Shown here: positions 22,976 through 35,143 of the stretch, in pieces
Layout of the letters: the number at the start of each line of letters is the position of its first letter
Position numbering within the stretch: the stretch's first letter is position 1
Source of the DNA: Utricularia gibba
Taxonomy: Eukaryota; Streptophyta; Magnoliopsida; Lamiales; Lentibulariaceae
NCBI GenBank assembly: GCA_002189035.1
Contig: NEEC01000013.1
Location: 1,302,001-1,366,000, forward strand
Length of the DNA: 64,000 nt
Direction: 5' to 3'
The notes under the pieces: model-generated
Seen by the model: only the letters and a program-made list of their open reading frames with translations
Databases searched by the model: none
What the model was told of the DNA's origin: nothing
Program-made: the position numbers and the translations under genes

Positions 22976-24060
22976 GCGTGGAAGCATTTTTCAAGTATTA
23001 AAGTTGCATGGTTTTATTATGGCTGAAAATAAAATTTTATAAATACGTGTTTAAAATATTATTATATTCGATAAATATATGAAAAAATTGATTGAGTAAT
23101 GAAACTCATATGATAGAAACGTTTTGATAAATATGATTGAAATTATTATTAAAACATTATAAATGATGACGTCCTCATCTATCAAACAAGAAAATCTCAA
23201 TGCATGTGTATTTGAAAACGTAAGCAACCCTATCAAACATGATATAAGTTTGGTTTAGTATTTATTCATATTATTATTATTATTATATTTTTTATATAAT
23301 TTTGATAATCAAAATTTGAGAATCACGGATTGGCTGGGAATCTTATGGCACATCTAGTGGATAAGTGCAGCGAATCTGGTGCTAATTTGTGGTGGTTACT
23401 TTTTTTTTATTAAATTTTAAAATTAATAATTTTAATCATCAACTCAAATAATAAAAGTTTATTCATTTAATTAATTACATAATAATAGAGAGTATACTGT
23501 TTATTGATAAGAATGATGATGTTCCAATTGATTTGAACATGGATATTTATTATATAATGATTATCTATAACTTAGCATTATTTAGTTTGAACTTTAATTT
23601 CGAATAACTTGATTTTTTTTTAGTTTTACTTGATTTTTTATTTTCAAATAATTTTGAATACTCTTTCAAGTTTTATTAGTAAAAATTATTTTATTTTAGC
23701 ATTTTAAAAGTAATATAGTATAAATTAAATATTATAAATCGAAAATATCTTGAATGCGTCCGTAATTTTTTAAATCACGAATCGACGTAATTTCATAAAT
23801 CAACAAATTCATGTATCCACACGTATATATTTTAGATCAAAATCTCTATACTGAGATTGTTGTTGGATATCAAAATAATCTACGTAATTGGGCCGGTTCG
23901 ACGGCTCGGCCCATTTATAGGGCCATGATACCACCTTATAATAAAATAATATATCAATGTTGGGCCTGGTCCAACTTCTGGTGGATCGAACCCATTTAGA
24001 TAAGCCCTTTTCATATTGATGGCTTCTGTGTGAATGAATAATGCGCCATTTTGAATGTTA
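22976..24060. other. AT-rich spacer with a site II cluster
   Basis: No gene is supported. 23040-23860 is AT-rich. At 23889-23966 three TGGGCC/GGCCCA motifs (23889, 23908, 23961) lie within 78 bases and look like the proximal promoter of the + strand gene at 24596. Confidence 0.45.
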
Positions 24061-24378
24061 AGATGTGTTCTATAAAATTTTTACAATCTATTTTTATTTT
24101 TGAAAAAGTAAAAATAATTTTAATCCAGAATACCACTTATTTTTATTTCTACTTTTTCTTAAAAATATTTTTAGTATTACACTTCAAAAATAGTTTTTGA
24201 AAAAATAGAGATGAGCTAATTTTGAATTCTATTTCTATTTTTCAACATAAATCCATCAAAATTTTTACATTTTTCTAGAACATCCATTTTTACTTTTATT
24301 TTTATAAACTATTTCTATTTTTACTTTTTACTTTTTCAAAAATAAAAATTAATTCTAAAAATTTTCTAGAACATACCT
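24061..24378. mobile_element. MITE, PIF/Harbinger (Tourist-like) type, 318 bp
   Basis: Terminal inverted repeats of about 54 bases match at nearly nine in ten positions (left AGATGTGTTCTATAAAATTT; right, reverse-complemented, AGGTATGTTCTAGAAAATTT). The element is flanked on both sides by TTA (24058-24060 and 24379-24381), the target duplication characteristic of PIF/Harbinger elements. There is no open frame, so it is non-autonomous. It sits between the site II cluster and the start codon of the gene at 24596. Confidence 0.8.
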
Positions 24379-24595
24379 TTAGTTTTTTTTTCGGATATTG
24401 GAGTGCTGGGAAATGCAGAGAAAATGGGAGGACGATGATCGCTTTCCAATACGAATTCGTGGCTCATATTCGATGAGTTGGGGTCCCGCGTGATTTCTCA
24501 TCCAAATCATATCCGATCTCCCGTTCTCCGCGAAGTTTTATGCTCGAGCTCTTGCGTCATTTATTGTTTCACCGTCTGCTTAAGCTTTTGATTCA

Positions 24596-27500
24596 ATGCC
24601 AGGAGTCGTAGAAGTTCTGGGTATGGCACCCTTTCCGAAAATGGCATCTTGATCATGTTATTTTGATTGTGAGGGGATACTGTTGTTGATCCTGAGAACG
24701 TATTTGGTTGTTGTAGTGCTTGAGTTCAAAGGCGTTTCGTCTTCATCTAAGCCTTCTGCAAAATCCCTGAAAGGCAAGTGTTATAGAGAAAGTTTTTTCT
24801 TTGCTGCGGTTCATTATTGACAGTTTTTCACGTTATGTTGTTTGTGTATCAGTATCTATGGGGAAAAGACAGTACCACATTTGGGACAGAGGGGAATTCT
24901 CCTTGTAATGATTTTGAACTCCCAACTTAGATTCATGATGAAGAAAACCTTGTAACGTGAGAATTACTTAGCAATATTGCAGTTTTTTACAGCCCTATAA
25001 CGAAACTTCGTGAGGATCTAGTCATTGCTCTAATGGATGCTTCTGGCAATGAGATTGGACATGCAGGTGAAGCTAGTTAAAAGCATTATTACTGCCTTTT
25101 TGGAACTCCGAGGGAAGTTCTAGATGACTGTTTTATGGCAGATATCAGGACTTTGGAAATAATTGAGAGGGGGTATTGGGATGAGGTTTTTACTATCACT
25201 GGAAGTGGTCATGTGCACATGAAGTTGCAATTTGTCCTCAGTGAAGATGAGAAAAACCGCATTCGTGTTATGGTACCTATCTAAACCTTCCTCAAGCATT
25301 TGGAAGTTGCTCATTTTAAAAATACGGCTTAAACCCTCGTGTGACATTGCCAAACATGATGAACTAATCCACGTGTTGTTAACTCCATGTTTTTCTTGTT
25401 GCTATAGAGAGAATCTGCATTGAAGAAGAAACCTGTGATGGATTTAAGCCTCAATCACAGACTAGTAGATACGACCGTATCTAGATATGCTTCTTCACAG
25501 AAATCCATGAACAATGAACATAAAGACATAGGTTAGTTCTTGCTTCTACATCTGGACCACCTCTTTTGGCATTTAAGTATGGAGTAACTTTGCAAATACA
25601 GCATTGATTTTTGAATTGTCTCATTGCAAGGAGACAATTTAATCTGGGTTTTTTTTCTTTGTGCATATCTTGAGATTCCCAAAAGAAGTTCGTTCAAGTA
25701 AACGATACAAGGCCAAGAGCAGAAGCCTCTGGAGCTAGTTCACCTCTTAAGTCTATTACTTCCTCTGCTGTCTCAATATCTAATCAGCAATTGGAAGAGG
25801 CAGTCGTAGCTAAAAGTGAATTCCAAGATCCTGAGCCATTGTCTGTATGAGTTTCTGCTCTTGTCTCTGCAATTTTTCATTGAACAAGTTTTTTTCCTTT
25901 TTATCATTCTACCAGTCGAACTTATCTCCATCAGGATTCTTCACATCCAAGCCAAAATGCTCTGTTGTCTCATGGGGTGGATAGAGCTGAGATCGGTGAA
26001 GAACATCATACAGTGCCAGATGAAATAATAAAATATCAGCAGCCTCATGTAAAATCTGACACTGCATCAGTGGATACTCGAGGTTCTTCTGAATCTCCTG
26101 CTTCAGAAAAGGTCTTTGTTCCCACCCGACAGAAAGATGTTTCTAAGCAAAAATCACCAAGCAAGGTGAGGAGAATCGTTAGTGCCTTCGAGGACACTCG
26201 ATTTCAGGTAATTTGTAATGCTTTTGCGCTTCTGGTGGTGATATGAATGCAGTTTCTCTGATCATGGATTCATACATCTAGGAGCCGGTTCTTGGAACCT
26301 CTGAAACGGAAGTAAAAATCTTTAGAAAACGTTCATCTGTTTCACCGCAATTTAGGAAGGAGCAACCAAATGCATTTGGGATTTCTTTGAATGACACAGC
26401 TCAGAGCGAACAGAAAGAGAATATTTCCAAACCTTCATCTGTTTCATACCAATCTAGAAAGGAGGAATCAAATGCATCTGGGATAGCTTGGAATGAAGCT
26501 CAGAAGGAGCAGGCAGAGAAAAATGTCAAGCCTTCACCTATTTTGTCACAGTTTCAGATTGAGGAACCGAATGGAGGTGCTACTCAATTTAAGAATGAGG
26601 AACAGTGTGCGTTCGAGATAGCTCAGGATGAAAGTGCTCAGAAAGAGCAGGAAGAAAAATTTGTCAAACCTTCACCGATCCTGTCCCAAATTGGAAATGA
26701 GGAATCAAAAGCATCTGGTATAGGTTCTAATGAAACTGCTCAGAAGGAGCGGGAAGAAGGAAATGCCATCACAGAGAGGCTAAGCGCCATGAGTTCAGAA
26801 GGAATGATCAGCGAACAATGTCAGTGTAGGATTGAGGAGGAGAATGCATTCGGGATAGCTCAGGATGAGAGTGTTCAGAAAGAGCAGGAAGAAAAAGGTA
26901 AACCTTCACCGGTGTCGTCCCAAATCAGGAATGAGGAATCAGATGCATGTGGTGTAGTTTGGAATCCTGCTGCTCAGATGGAGTGGGAAGAAATAAATGA
27001 CAACATGTTGAGGCAATCCACAGGGACAAGCGCAATGAGTTCAGAAAAAATGATCAGCAAACAATTCCAAATTACTGAAGATCACAGGTATTCTGATGAG
27101 ATATTGCCTCATGAATCTTCACCTTCTGGAACTGCAAATCAGATACATACTGCCCCAAAGAGCACAACATCCATCCATGCTCAAGATGCTCCATTTCCGA
27201 AGCCACTATCTCTCAATTCTGAGCTTGAGGATTATTACTCATCCCAAAGCTCCGGTATGTGGATATTTCCAGACAATGAAGGGCGCTTGTGCATCACGAC
27301 GACGGGTAAGCAGGTTGCGAAGACAGTGAAACATCAACAAGAATACAGTGATGGCTCTAAGAAAAGTTCTCCGCATTCACAAATTCTACACAAGGTACGC
27401 TGTTGAGATGCTGAATATCTGCTCTCACTGACTTTTTATGATGAACAACAAGCATCTGAATGCAATCTCTAGGATGATGAAAGGTGTAGTACTGATGCTG

Positions 27501-28005
27501 AAATGGTTACAACATCAATTAAAACTGTGGATGCTCCTAACATTGGATCTAGCGGCTCCAAAGATGGATCAAATGGATTACTCAAACAGGTATACTCCAA
27601 TATCTCCATATAAAAGGTTCTTTTTTTTTTTTTTGGAGGAAAACACAAGGGGGTTAATCAGTCATAAACATCACCCCCAAGTTCATCCTTCTTACAATCA
27701 TGCTTTGTTGCAATCTGAGCTACGGAGTGTTACTCGTTCCAGGTAATAAAACTTGTCGTCATTTTGGGATTTGGAGTTCTGATTATCCTCACCAGAGAAA
27801 AGGAGCCACGGTACACAACCAAGAACTTTTCTTTTTTCCCAGAAATGGCACCACACCACACCCGCGCACACAGTCTTCTTTCCCTTAACAACGCAGTTGT
27901 CTTTTCTGCCTCTGGCTTATCTGTCAACGATGCAATTCTTACAGGAAGAGAAGCGCCAAAGAGAAAGACAGTGTTTTTCCCACATCAGATCACTGGAATT
28001 ATTGA
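24596..28005 (+). CDS. C2-like domain protein with internal acidic repeats and a C-terminal membrane anchor
   Basis: Exons: 24596-24620, 24717-24773, 24853-24904, 24993-25066, 25142-25272, 25408-25531, 25675-25844, 25935-26207, 26282-27394, 27473-27589, 27743-27810, 27945-28005. All are phase-consistent and give 754 residues. The first about 120 residues read like a plant N-terminal C2-type fold: VLEFKGVSSSSK, SMGKRQYHIWDRGEFS, LREDLVIALMDASGNEIGHA and HVHMKLQFVLSEDE. The large ninth exon holds at least four degenerate repeats of about 45 residues (NEES-A-GIA---AQKEQEEK---KPSP--SQ). One hydrophobic helix, KLVVILGFGVLIILT, lies about 35 residues from the C-terminus and predicts a tail-anchored membrane protein with the C2-like head in the cytosol. 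The last exon has an alternative frame with a longer basic tail. Function is unknown. Intron 2 uses a GC donor. Confidence 0.75.
24774..24852 (+). other. GC-AG intron in the C2-like gene
   Basis: The donor AAAG|GCAAGT and acceptor TATCAG join SLK to VSMGKRQ in phase. No GT donor nearby keeps the frame. Confidence 0.7.
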
Positions 28006-29093
28006 TGCCACGGAAGAAACAAAAAGGGAGAGAGAAGCATGAAGATAACTGTCCTGAGATGAAGTTTGGTCGCTAACAGCTATGCCACCATTGCACTCGG
28101 TGCAAGAGCTTCTGTTAACAAACGAGCAAGCACCTTACTGCTTCTACACCGAGTTCTTATGAAAATGAGAATTTTTAAAATGCAATCTAATTGATTCCAT
28201 ATTTTCAAATGACATCACTTAACATCTAAGGTAGATTTATTTATATTTTCAAATAAATGTATATTAAAAATTACTATATTTAGAGGTTGTTTGGTAATAA
28301 AGTAATAGTATATTTAAATATAATATATATATATATATTTAATTATAGATAACTTTTGTATTCAAAAATAAAAATTTAAGTATATGAATAATTTAAATAT
28401 AATTAATTTTTCACTTACTTTCATCCATATATATTATTCATATGTTCAAAAAATAAATAAATAAGTGATATAGTCATATAAAATTAGTATACATATTAAT
28501 TAATCAAATAGTGATTTATATGTAAATATAAATATAAATCTTTTATATCATACTATCAAATATTTTCTTACTAAATACATTTTTAAAATATGCTCATCTT
28601 ATTTTTAATTATTTTTATATTTATTTTAAATACATTATCAAGTATAATAATATTTTTAATATAAATTTTATAAAACTAACAATCAAACATATTTTTAATG
28701 ATGCAAATCATTTAATTATATCACTAATTAAATTAATTCATAATACAATTATATTTTTTAGGGCCGCGAATATAAACAACGGTCTGTGTTGCTTCGCATT
28801 TTGCACGCGATTTGCCGACGAAGACGAACAATTCTCATCGTCGAAATTTCTAAGCGATTTTTGTCCCAGAACACATCATTGACTCGTCTTCTCGAAACCC
28901 ATCGCTATTCCCTTCTTTTCTCTTCCTGTGTTTTTGACGGTGTGCCACGAGCTTCCTGATCTTTGAACAAATAAAGTCACTCTTTGCAACCGCCGAATCT
29001 TCCAGAACTATATAACGCGCATTCCCGGCATCTCATGAAGGAGACGAAGCGTACGCACATTTCGAGAGACGAAGAGGGGAGCGTGTTTGCGAA
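28006..29093. other. AT-rich spacer with a MITE and the promoter of the thioredoxin gene
   Basis: 28006-28160 is 3' UTR. 28285-28565 is a MITE-like element (separate entry). From 28760 the base composition changes to a GC-richer promoter and 5' UTR leading to the ATG at 29094. Confidence 0.5.
28285..28565. mobile_element. MITE-like element, GGTTGTTTG family, copy 1
   Basis: The left end reads GGTTGTTTGGTAATAAAG. The right end, reverse-complemented, carries TTTGATAGTATGATAT. Read on the - strand the interior aligns with the element at 46598-46854 along its length, sharing for example TATTTGATTNATTANTAT and a TTTTTTGAANATATG block. It is very AT-rich with no open frame. Confidence 0.6.
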
Positions 29094-30034
29094 ATGGCAG
29101 ATGCAGTTGCATTATCTACCTTGCTTTTGAATTGCTGTTCCGGCACGTCGAGCTTATTTCCACCGGCGGGTGTACCCAGTAATCAGGGAAGATTCCGGAG
29201 AAGACCAGCAGTTTCAGTGTCGGAGTTTTTCCCATTTTCTGTAAGAACCCAACAGCGATTCCCCACTCTTAAGGTCAGGATTCTTACTTGTCTGCTCATC
29301 TCCCGGTGTTTTGCTGCGTTTTTCTTCTGCGTGCTTTTTCACTGATATCAGCCTTGGTATCTATCAGGTGCATGCAGCTCTTGGTGAAACTGAGCAGCCC
29401 AAATGGTGGGAAAAAAATGGTAGCTCCAACATGATTGACATCCACTCCAAAGAAGAACTTGTGAACGCCTTTAGACTGGCTGGCGACCGGCTTGTCATTG
29501 TTGAGTTCTATGGAACATGGTGCGGTTCTTGCCGAGCACTACATCCAAAGGTAATCAATTTTCTGCAACTGAATTCCCCTCTTTGAAGGAGCGTAACAGT
29601 AACAGCAGCTCTGTTCAACAGCTTTGCAAAACAGCTCAGGAGCATGGAGATATCTTGTTTTTAAAGGTGAACTTCGATGAGAACAGGGAAATGTGCAAGG
29701 CTTTGAACATCAGGGTGCTTCCTTATTTCCACTTCTACCGTGGAGCTGATGGGCTGTTGGATTCCTTTTCATGTTCCCCTACAAAGGTAAGTAAATGCAT
29801 TGATTTTAGTACCAAACTTTAGAATCATCAACACCCCCAAATGAACCCAAATGTAAGACTTTACCATCAGAAGGACACACTTGATCATTGGTTGTTGCTC
29901 CCCTTCAGTTTCAGAAAATGCGAGATGCGATCAATCGGCATAATGGCGCTCGTTGCAGTCTAGGAGATGTTATCCTGGAAAGTTCACCTCCTTCTAAGGA
30001 GAAGAAGCTGCATGAATCAACTGGAGCATTTTGA
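29094..30034 (+). CDS. Chloroplast atypical thioredoxin (ACHT / thioredoxin-like 2 type)
   Basis: Exons 29094-29273, 29368-29550, 29622-29786 and 29909-30034 give 217 residues. The first about 60 residues are Ser/Arg/Pro-rich, like a plastid transit peptide. The thioredoxin fold follows: [20 protein letters not shown] with the redox site WCGSC, then [20 protein letters not shown] and the cis-Pro in [10 protein letters not shown]. The WC-GS-C site differs from the WCGPC of typical thioredoxins and is that of the atypical Cys-His-rich (ACHT) group, which passes oxidising signals to 2-Cys peroxiredoxin in chloroplasts (family knowledge). Intron 2 is only 71 bases. The stop is 240 bases from the stop of the opposing hydrolase gene. 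Confidence 0.9.
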
Positions 30035-30274
30035 TATGTAGCAGCAAAATCATGAGTTACATAGGCCATATTCTTTTACAAGCTTTAGAATCGTTATTCT
30101 TTCAGATTCATAACAATTATAGTCTGCAAATAAGATGTGATGCCTGATGGTTACCTTTATTTTGCCTAGTTTACTGAAATGGGTAGTCGAAACCCAAATT
30201 CAAATATAAACTGGAACATGAATTCCTCAACCAGTCATCCTGGCTGGATTGTCTTTCAATGATCGAATCATGTG

Positions 30275-31699
30275 CTAGACGACAGAAGCAAGACTGGTAG
30301 CCATGACTTGAAGCAGTCCCTTGGGGTTATCGACATGAACCCAATGCCCAGCTTTAGGAAGTACATGAACTGATACTTTACCTTCATCTTCATGGGGATG
30401 CTTCAGTTTAGTGGTTTCAAGTTGCTGAATGACATCAGGTTTCCATCTGTCGCTTTCTGCAGCACGTAGAATGTGGATCTCCATGCCTTTAGGTGGGTGC
30501 TCTAACAAGGGCCAGTAGTCATTCTCCCTGAACCAATTTAAAATAGCTTTTTGAAACCAGAAAAGCAGTAAAGAATGGCGGCTATAAAAGCAACCTGTAT
30601 GAATGGAACATCTGAATAGCTCCATCAAGATTGAAAGCCCAATTAAATTTTTCTCCGGATTTGTTTAAGTTGGTTCCAAGCCATTCTGACAAAGACTTCG
30701 AGTACCCTAGCTCCAGCAAGTGATCTACCAGCCACCTATCAAGAAAACGATGACCTTCAGCCTCGAAATATTATACCAAGCAACCACAAAGAATCGCATC
30801 AAAGACAACTTCTTTGGGTCCTCCCGATACCTGATGCCTCAAAGCCTTTCCCATCTGAAAGTACACATCTTAAAGGTGCTTGAAACAACACGACTTAATA
30901 GAAAAGAGGCATAAGAATACCTCCTTGAGGGTATCGTTGAAGGTAGACTTTGCAATGTATTGAGAACTCTCTCCACTTCTCCATTGTTATCATCTGAGCT
31001 CAACTTGCCAGGTACAGAGTCCAAAACCCATAGCTGCTCTGCAACAGGTTTACATAATTTCATATGATAGTTCAATAAAAAGCATTTCCATAATCTCAGA
31101 TGATTCCTGCGAGGCACAAATCCGTGAAGCCAACGACTTAGGTGTACCTGTTTGGGTAAGCTGATAACGCTTCCATAATGCCCATTAGCACAACTCTGAG
31201 CGAACTGCAAAGCAACCTTTCCACCCAATGAGTGACCTATAACAACATCAGGCCATTTCCAGCCCTCCGACTTCACTAAGTTGGCCAGGTCCTTGGCCGC
31301 GTTATCAAGATCATGAGGTGGTAAACATCCTTTCAGTTCCGCAGACTTCCCATGATTCCTCAAATCTACCATAACCAACTTCCACTCTGCCCCCAATCAT
31401 CATAGTGAGAAAACCAGAATACATAAAGCATCATCACATAAAAGAGAAAAAACTATCCACTTACGGGCAGGCAAAAGCGCACTCGCGAGTGAGCGAGAGA
31501 ATGAACGCCAATTCCGGCCCGATCCAAGAAGGCCGTGGACTACAAACGCAGTGAACGCATGTGGATTCTCTGGAGACGGTTTAACCTCTTCAAATGCCAA
31601 CGTTTGCAAAGAACGGCGATGGAGCCGTACCGGATTTCCCCCGGTCAGGAACCCAATCGGTCGGAGACGACGCACATAATCGTTCATCAATTTCCGCAT
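30275..31699 (-). CDS. Alpha/beta hydrolase, ABHD11-like
   Basis: Exons 31699-31465, 31386-31148, 31036-30921, 30735-30595 and 30527-30275 give 327 residues, all phases consistent. The oxyanion-loop region AFVVHGLLGSGRNWRSFSR, the strand MVDLRNHGKS, the nucleophile elbow VIGHSLGGKVAL (Ser) and the late GHWVHVDNP (His) are those of ABHD11/yjfF-type hydrolases. The N-terminus is Arg-rich (RRLRPIGFL, VRLHRRSLQ) and could be a mitochondrial or plastid presequence. The start at 31699 is the first Met before the conserved region; upstream Mets in the same frame are preceded by low-complexity Lys/Arg/Phe. The substrate in plants is not established. Confidence 0.87.
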
Positions 31700-32311
31700 G
31701 TCTCTTCGTACCGTACCCAATCGCAACCCCGATAGACCAAGCAACAGAAGAAACAAACAAGTACGCTGACTGCCATTAAAACGTCGTCGTCTTCGCGTAA
31801 ACAAAATTTCCTTTTTCTTAAAAAAAAAAAGAATAAAAAAACCACATAATCTCAGTAGAACAGAGAACAAGGCTTTGTTTCTTCTGAACTGCACACGACT
31901 GTGAAGATCGCCCGCAGCTCAAAAGAGCTTCGAGATGACATGGCATGGCGTCCGGAATGCCGTGGAAGTAGCGCCGGGAAGGGCGGGGTTTTGATAAATT
32001 CTGTTCGCCGGTCAGCACACACAACCCAGATCAAGCACATGAACAAGCAGAAATCAAGTTCTTGATGCCTTTTTAAACAACAGCAGACTGCGAATAGCTC
32101 AATTCTACACCCCAGAACTCAACGAGGTCAACAGCCGTAGAGGGAGAGTAGATTGATTAGTGATGCTAAAAACTCCAGAAAGAGTGACGATTTCCAAATG
32201 ACGCCGGAGACGACCCACAGCGACGATTACCTCAAAACCCATATCGGGAAAAACACTTATTTGAGCATGTAGTAGTATCTACGATACAAAACTGCAGGTT
32301 AATCCTGCTGC
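31700..32311. other. Promoter and 5' UTR of the hydrolase gene; 3' UTR of the upstream gene
   Basis: No coding exon is supported. Small open frames at 31818-32046 lack family features. The two - strand genes are arranged head-to-tail here. Confidence 0.45.
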
Positions 32312-34430
32312 TCACATTGAAGCTTCTTCGTCAGAGGTTGGATTGCTGACCTCGCCACCGCTTTCACTACTATACTTGTCATCACAGGAAGGAGATTCGA
32401 TCAACTTCGTTCGCTTCTTGCTTACCTCATCTTTAGCACTGCGCCGTTTTCGGCGTTCTTTTCGATGCCCCATTGAGTGTGCGGCTTCCATGAACGCAGC
32501 GCTGATGTTCTTTTCCTCCTCACTTCCCTGTGCCTCTGCCCCTTCGTTATCTATGAAAAAGAGTGCATCCGATTCTGGCTTCGGTTCCATGTTATGGTCC
32601 ACAAGTTTGTCTTCATCTTCCTTCTTAGTGAAAGCAGCCCAGGAACAACACACATCATCGTCAAATATCTTGAATCCCCTCTTCTCAAAGTCTAGCATCC
32701 ACTCTGCAAGCCATGGAAAGCAGGTGAAAGGGAATAAAACAGAGTGAAGCAGAGGTGGATTGATGGAGCTGGAACTACCTAGATATGCTTTTGGTGATGA
32801 CCCTCTTGGTTCACTGTCGCTGAAGCTACCTCCGACCATACTCCTGATCCATCCAATAACGAAGATACGAAATGTAGAACTCGTGAAGTTGTCCAAATAG
32901 GAAATGGCTTTTGCTTGGTTTCCATGCTCACTGCACAACAGAGTAATGGATATTCATAGATAATCCCTTGTAAACGATGCTTCTAGCTTTACAATCAGTC
33001 ACTACCTAAATGACTCAACAGCTTTATGGGCGACCATCAGTCGAGTAAATATGATGTATTGTACTTCCTCCATTGGTAGTTGATCCAAACTCTTTGCACT
33101 TAGGAAAGAGTACTCCACCAATACCAAAGCATCTGAAAGCACATTCCTCAGAAGACCCTCAGTCTTGGGGCTCTACAGAAAAGGGTGGACTTAGTGTAGC
33201 AAATATTAATCCTATTCGATGAAAATGAAATGATGTGGAGAACACTAGCAAACATAGATGACACAATGATACACATAGATCAAGAAATGGTCATCTAAGA
33301 TGAGGCATTATTTGCATCTTGCAAGAAATGCACAGCATGAAACCACTAAAAGAAATGAACAGAAGTGCCACTGTTTGAAGCTTCACTAACCATGCCGAGA
33401 GTGGCAGGGAAAACCGGTTCCAATAGCATGCTTGTGAGTGCCACTGCAACAACAGAAAAAGAATGGCAGATAATTGTAGTATTTTGCACAGACATTTCTA
33501 AATTTAAGCATCCAAAACAGTAAATAGAAGATCCTGGTTTGTTCGATGACTAAGAATCCAAGGTTGAAATCCAACAAAGAGACAATCTGCGCAACCAAAT
33601 ACTAGCAAAGAATAAAACAAACCATAGCAGTATGAGCTCTGAAATCCGGTAAGGGAGACAACTATCCAAGATCTAAGCTCGTCAGATGAGTTGACTCTGG
33701 AATGGTTGAATTGGATTTTCCAGCATAATTTGCATAAAACAAGTTCGGCGGTCACAATTCCAGCAAGCTCACGCATACCGAGTTTTCCCACAGCAACCAT
33801 TCTACCAACAGTGTGCCCCAAAAACGGAAAAAAGTCAGAGAAAGAAAAATTCGTGTTCATCACCCCATTATCTAATGACCAGAGCTTAACCAAATCACTC
33901 AAAGGAAAGATAAAATCGTCCAACTCAGACTTCAATTCAGGAGCATTACTGCAAACACATACATAGCCAAGAATGGAGCCTAACAAGCTCTCAATTTCTC
34001 GATTAACCTTCTTCTTTTCCTTGGACCCCAACAGAAAGCCCTTTTGCAGATCTGATATAAAATTTTGAAGAACGTACTCAAGCGGCGCAAGTAAAGCTAT
34101 GCTTTTTACAGGATTGCAAGAAGCAGAGGAAGACACTATGAGCTGAAAGAAGTCTCTGATCCTAGCAATTCGCTGAATAGGCTCAACTTCTGAGGTGCCG
34201 GAGCTAAGGAAACTTAACGATGAATACACCCAAATGGATTCTAGGCATGGGTCAACTTTACATTGCAAAAGTTCCTGGAATTCTGAAACTAAACCATAAG
34301 AATTCTGTAAGCCAGACTTTTCTATGGAGGCTAAGAGCTCTTCGATTTTCTGTGACATCACTACTTGGTAGCTTCTACCGATCAAAAGCGGAGGAATACT
34401 GGAGTTCGGAGAACCATCAACGGACGCCAT
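32312..34430 (-). CDS. Conserved-looking protein of unknown function with a basic C-terminal tail
   Basis: I do not recognise the family. Exons 34430-33623, 33443-33391, 33172-33006, 32930-32779 and 32703-32312 are phase-consistent and encode 523 residues. The first about 400 residues look entirely alpha-helical with many Leu-rich amphipathic stretches (IEELLASIEKSG, LVSEFQELLQC, ALVLVEYSFLSAKSLDQL), suggesting a helical-repeat or scaffold fold. After an acidic segment comes a dense basic run, RKERRKRRSAKDEVSKKRTK, which would serve as a nuclear or nucleolar signal, then a Ser/Glu-rich acidic end. ATG 34430 is the first Met before the globular part; the open frame extends upstream without protein-like composition. 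It is divergent from the ATP synthase gene. Confidence 0.75.
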
Positions 34431-35143
34431 GAGCGGGAGCCGCCGGCAGTTGAGAACATTTGTCTCCGATGACAAGGGGTTTATCAGAGGAAACGGAATC
34501 ACTACGGATCTACTTGGGCCGAGCCAGCCCCATAGGGTGTGAAATAAGGCCCGACCCGTAATGGTTGTATTAATAATATATTTATTCAAATTTTTCGCAT
34601 TAATTAAAGATATATTTATAAGAATTTTCCAAAGGCAAAGAGGAGAAAAACCCCTAATCACCTGGTGCCCAATTCTTCACTGGGAATAGGCAGCTCGTAA
34701 GTTCAATTCTCAATACTTCTGTATCCTTGCAGCCGGATCTGTACTTGAATGCTTTTGGTCTGTAGACCTTGTCCATTGAATTCGTTTCTTGTTTTTGATG
34801 AATGCTATCCACTGATTCTATTGATGTCGTTCGAATTTAAGATTACACTGTGTTTCCCTGGTAACTCTTGTGATTCAGTTTCCGGATTCAGATCTTTATG
34901 CTTGCTTGTGTTCTTTTGGGGGCCTCGCCAGTAATTATCACATATATGCGATTGTCGGTTGAGTTTTGCGTTGTGTGAAGTGGGTTTAGAAGGTCTGTCT
35001 ACTAATTTCAATTTTTTCTGTGTATTGGTGAATAGATTGGGTTTTCCTGCGAATAATGGTTCTAGGCTTCAATTATCTGTTATCGGTAGATTATTTTTAA
35101 TGTGGGATTCAGTTGTTTTCTCCTGATTTCATATTCAGATTAG
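34431..35143. other. Divergent promoter region
   Basis: Lies between the unknown - strand gene and ATP synthase subunit g. GGCCC-type motifs occur near 34517-34552, including GGCCCGACCCG. The right half is probably a 5' UTR intron ending just before ATG 35144 (ATTCAGATTAG). No gene is supported. Confidence 0.4.
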
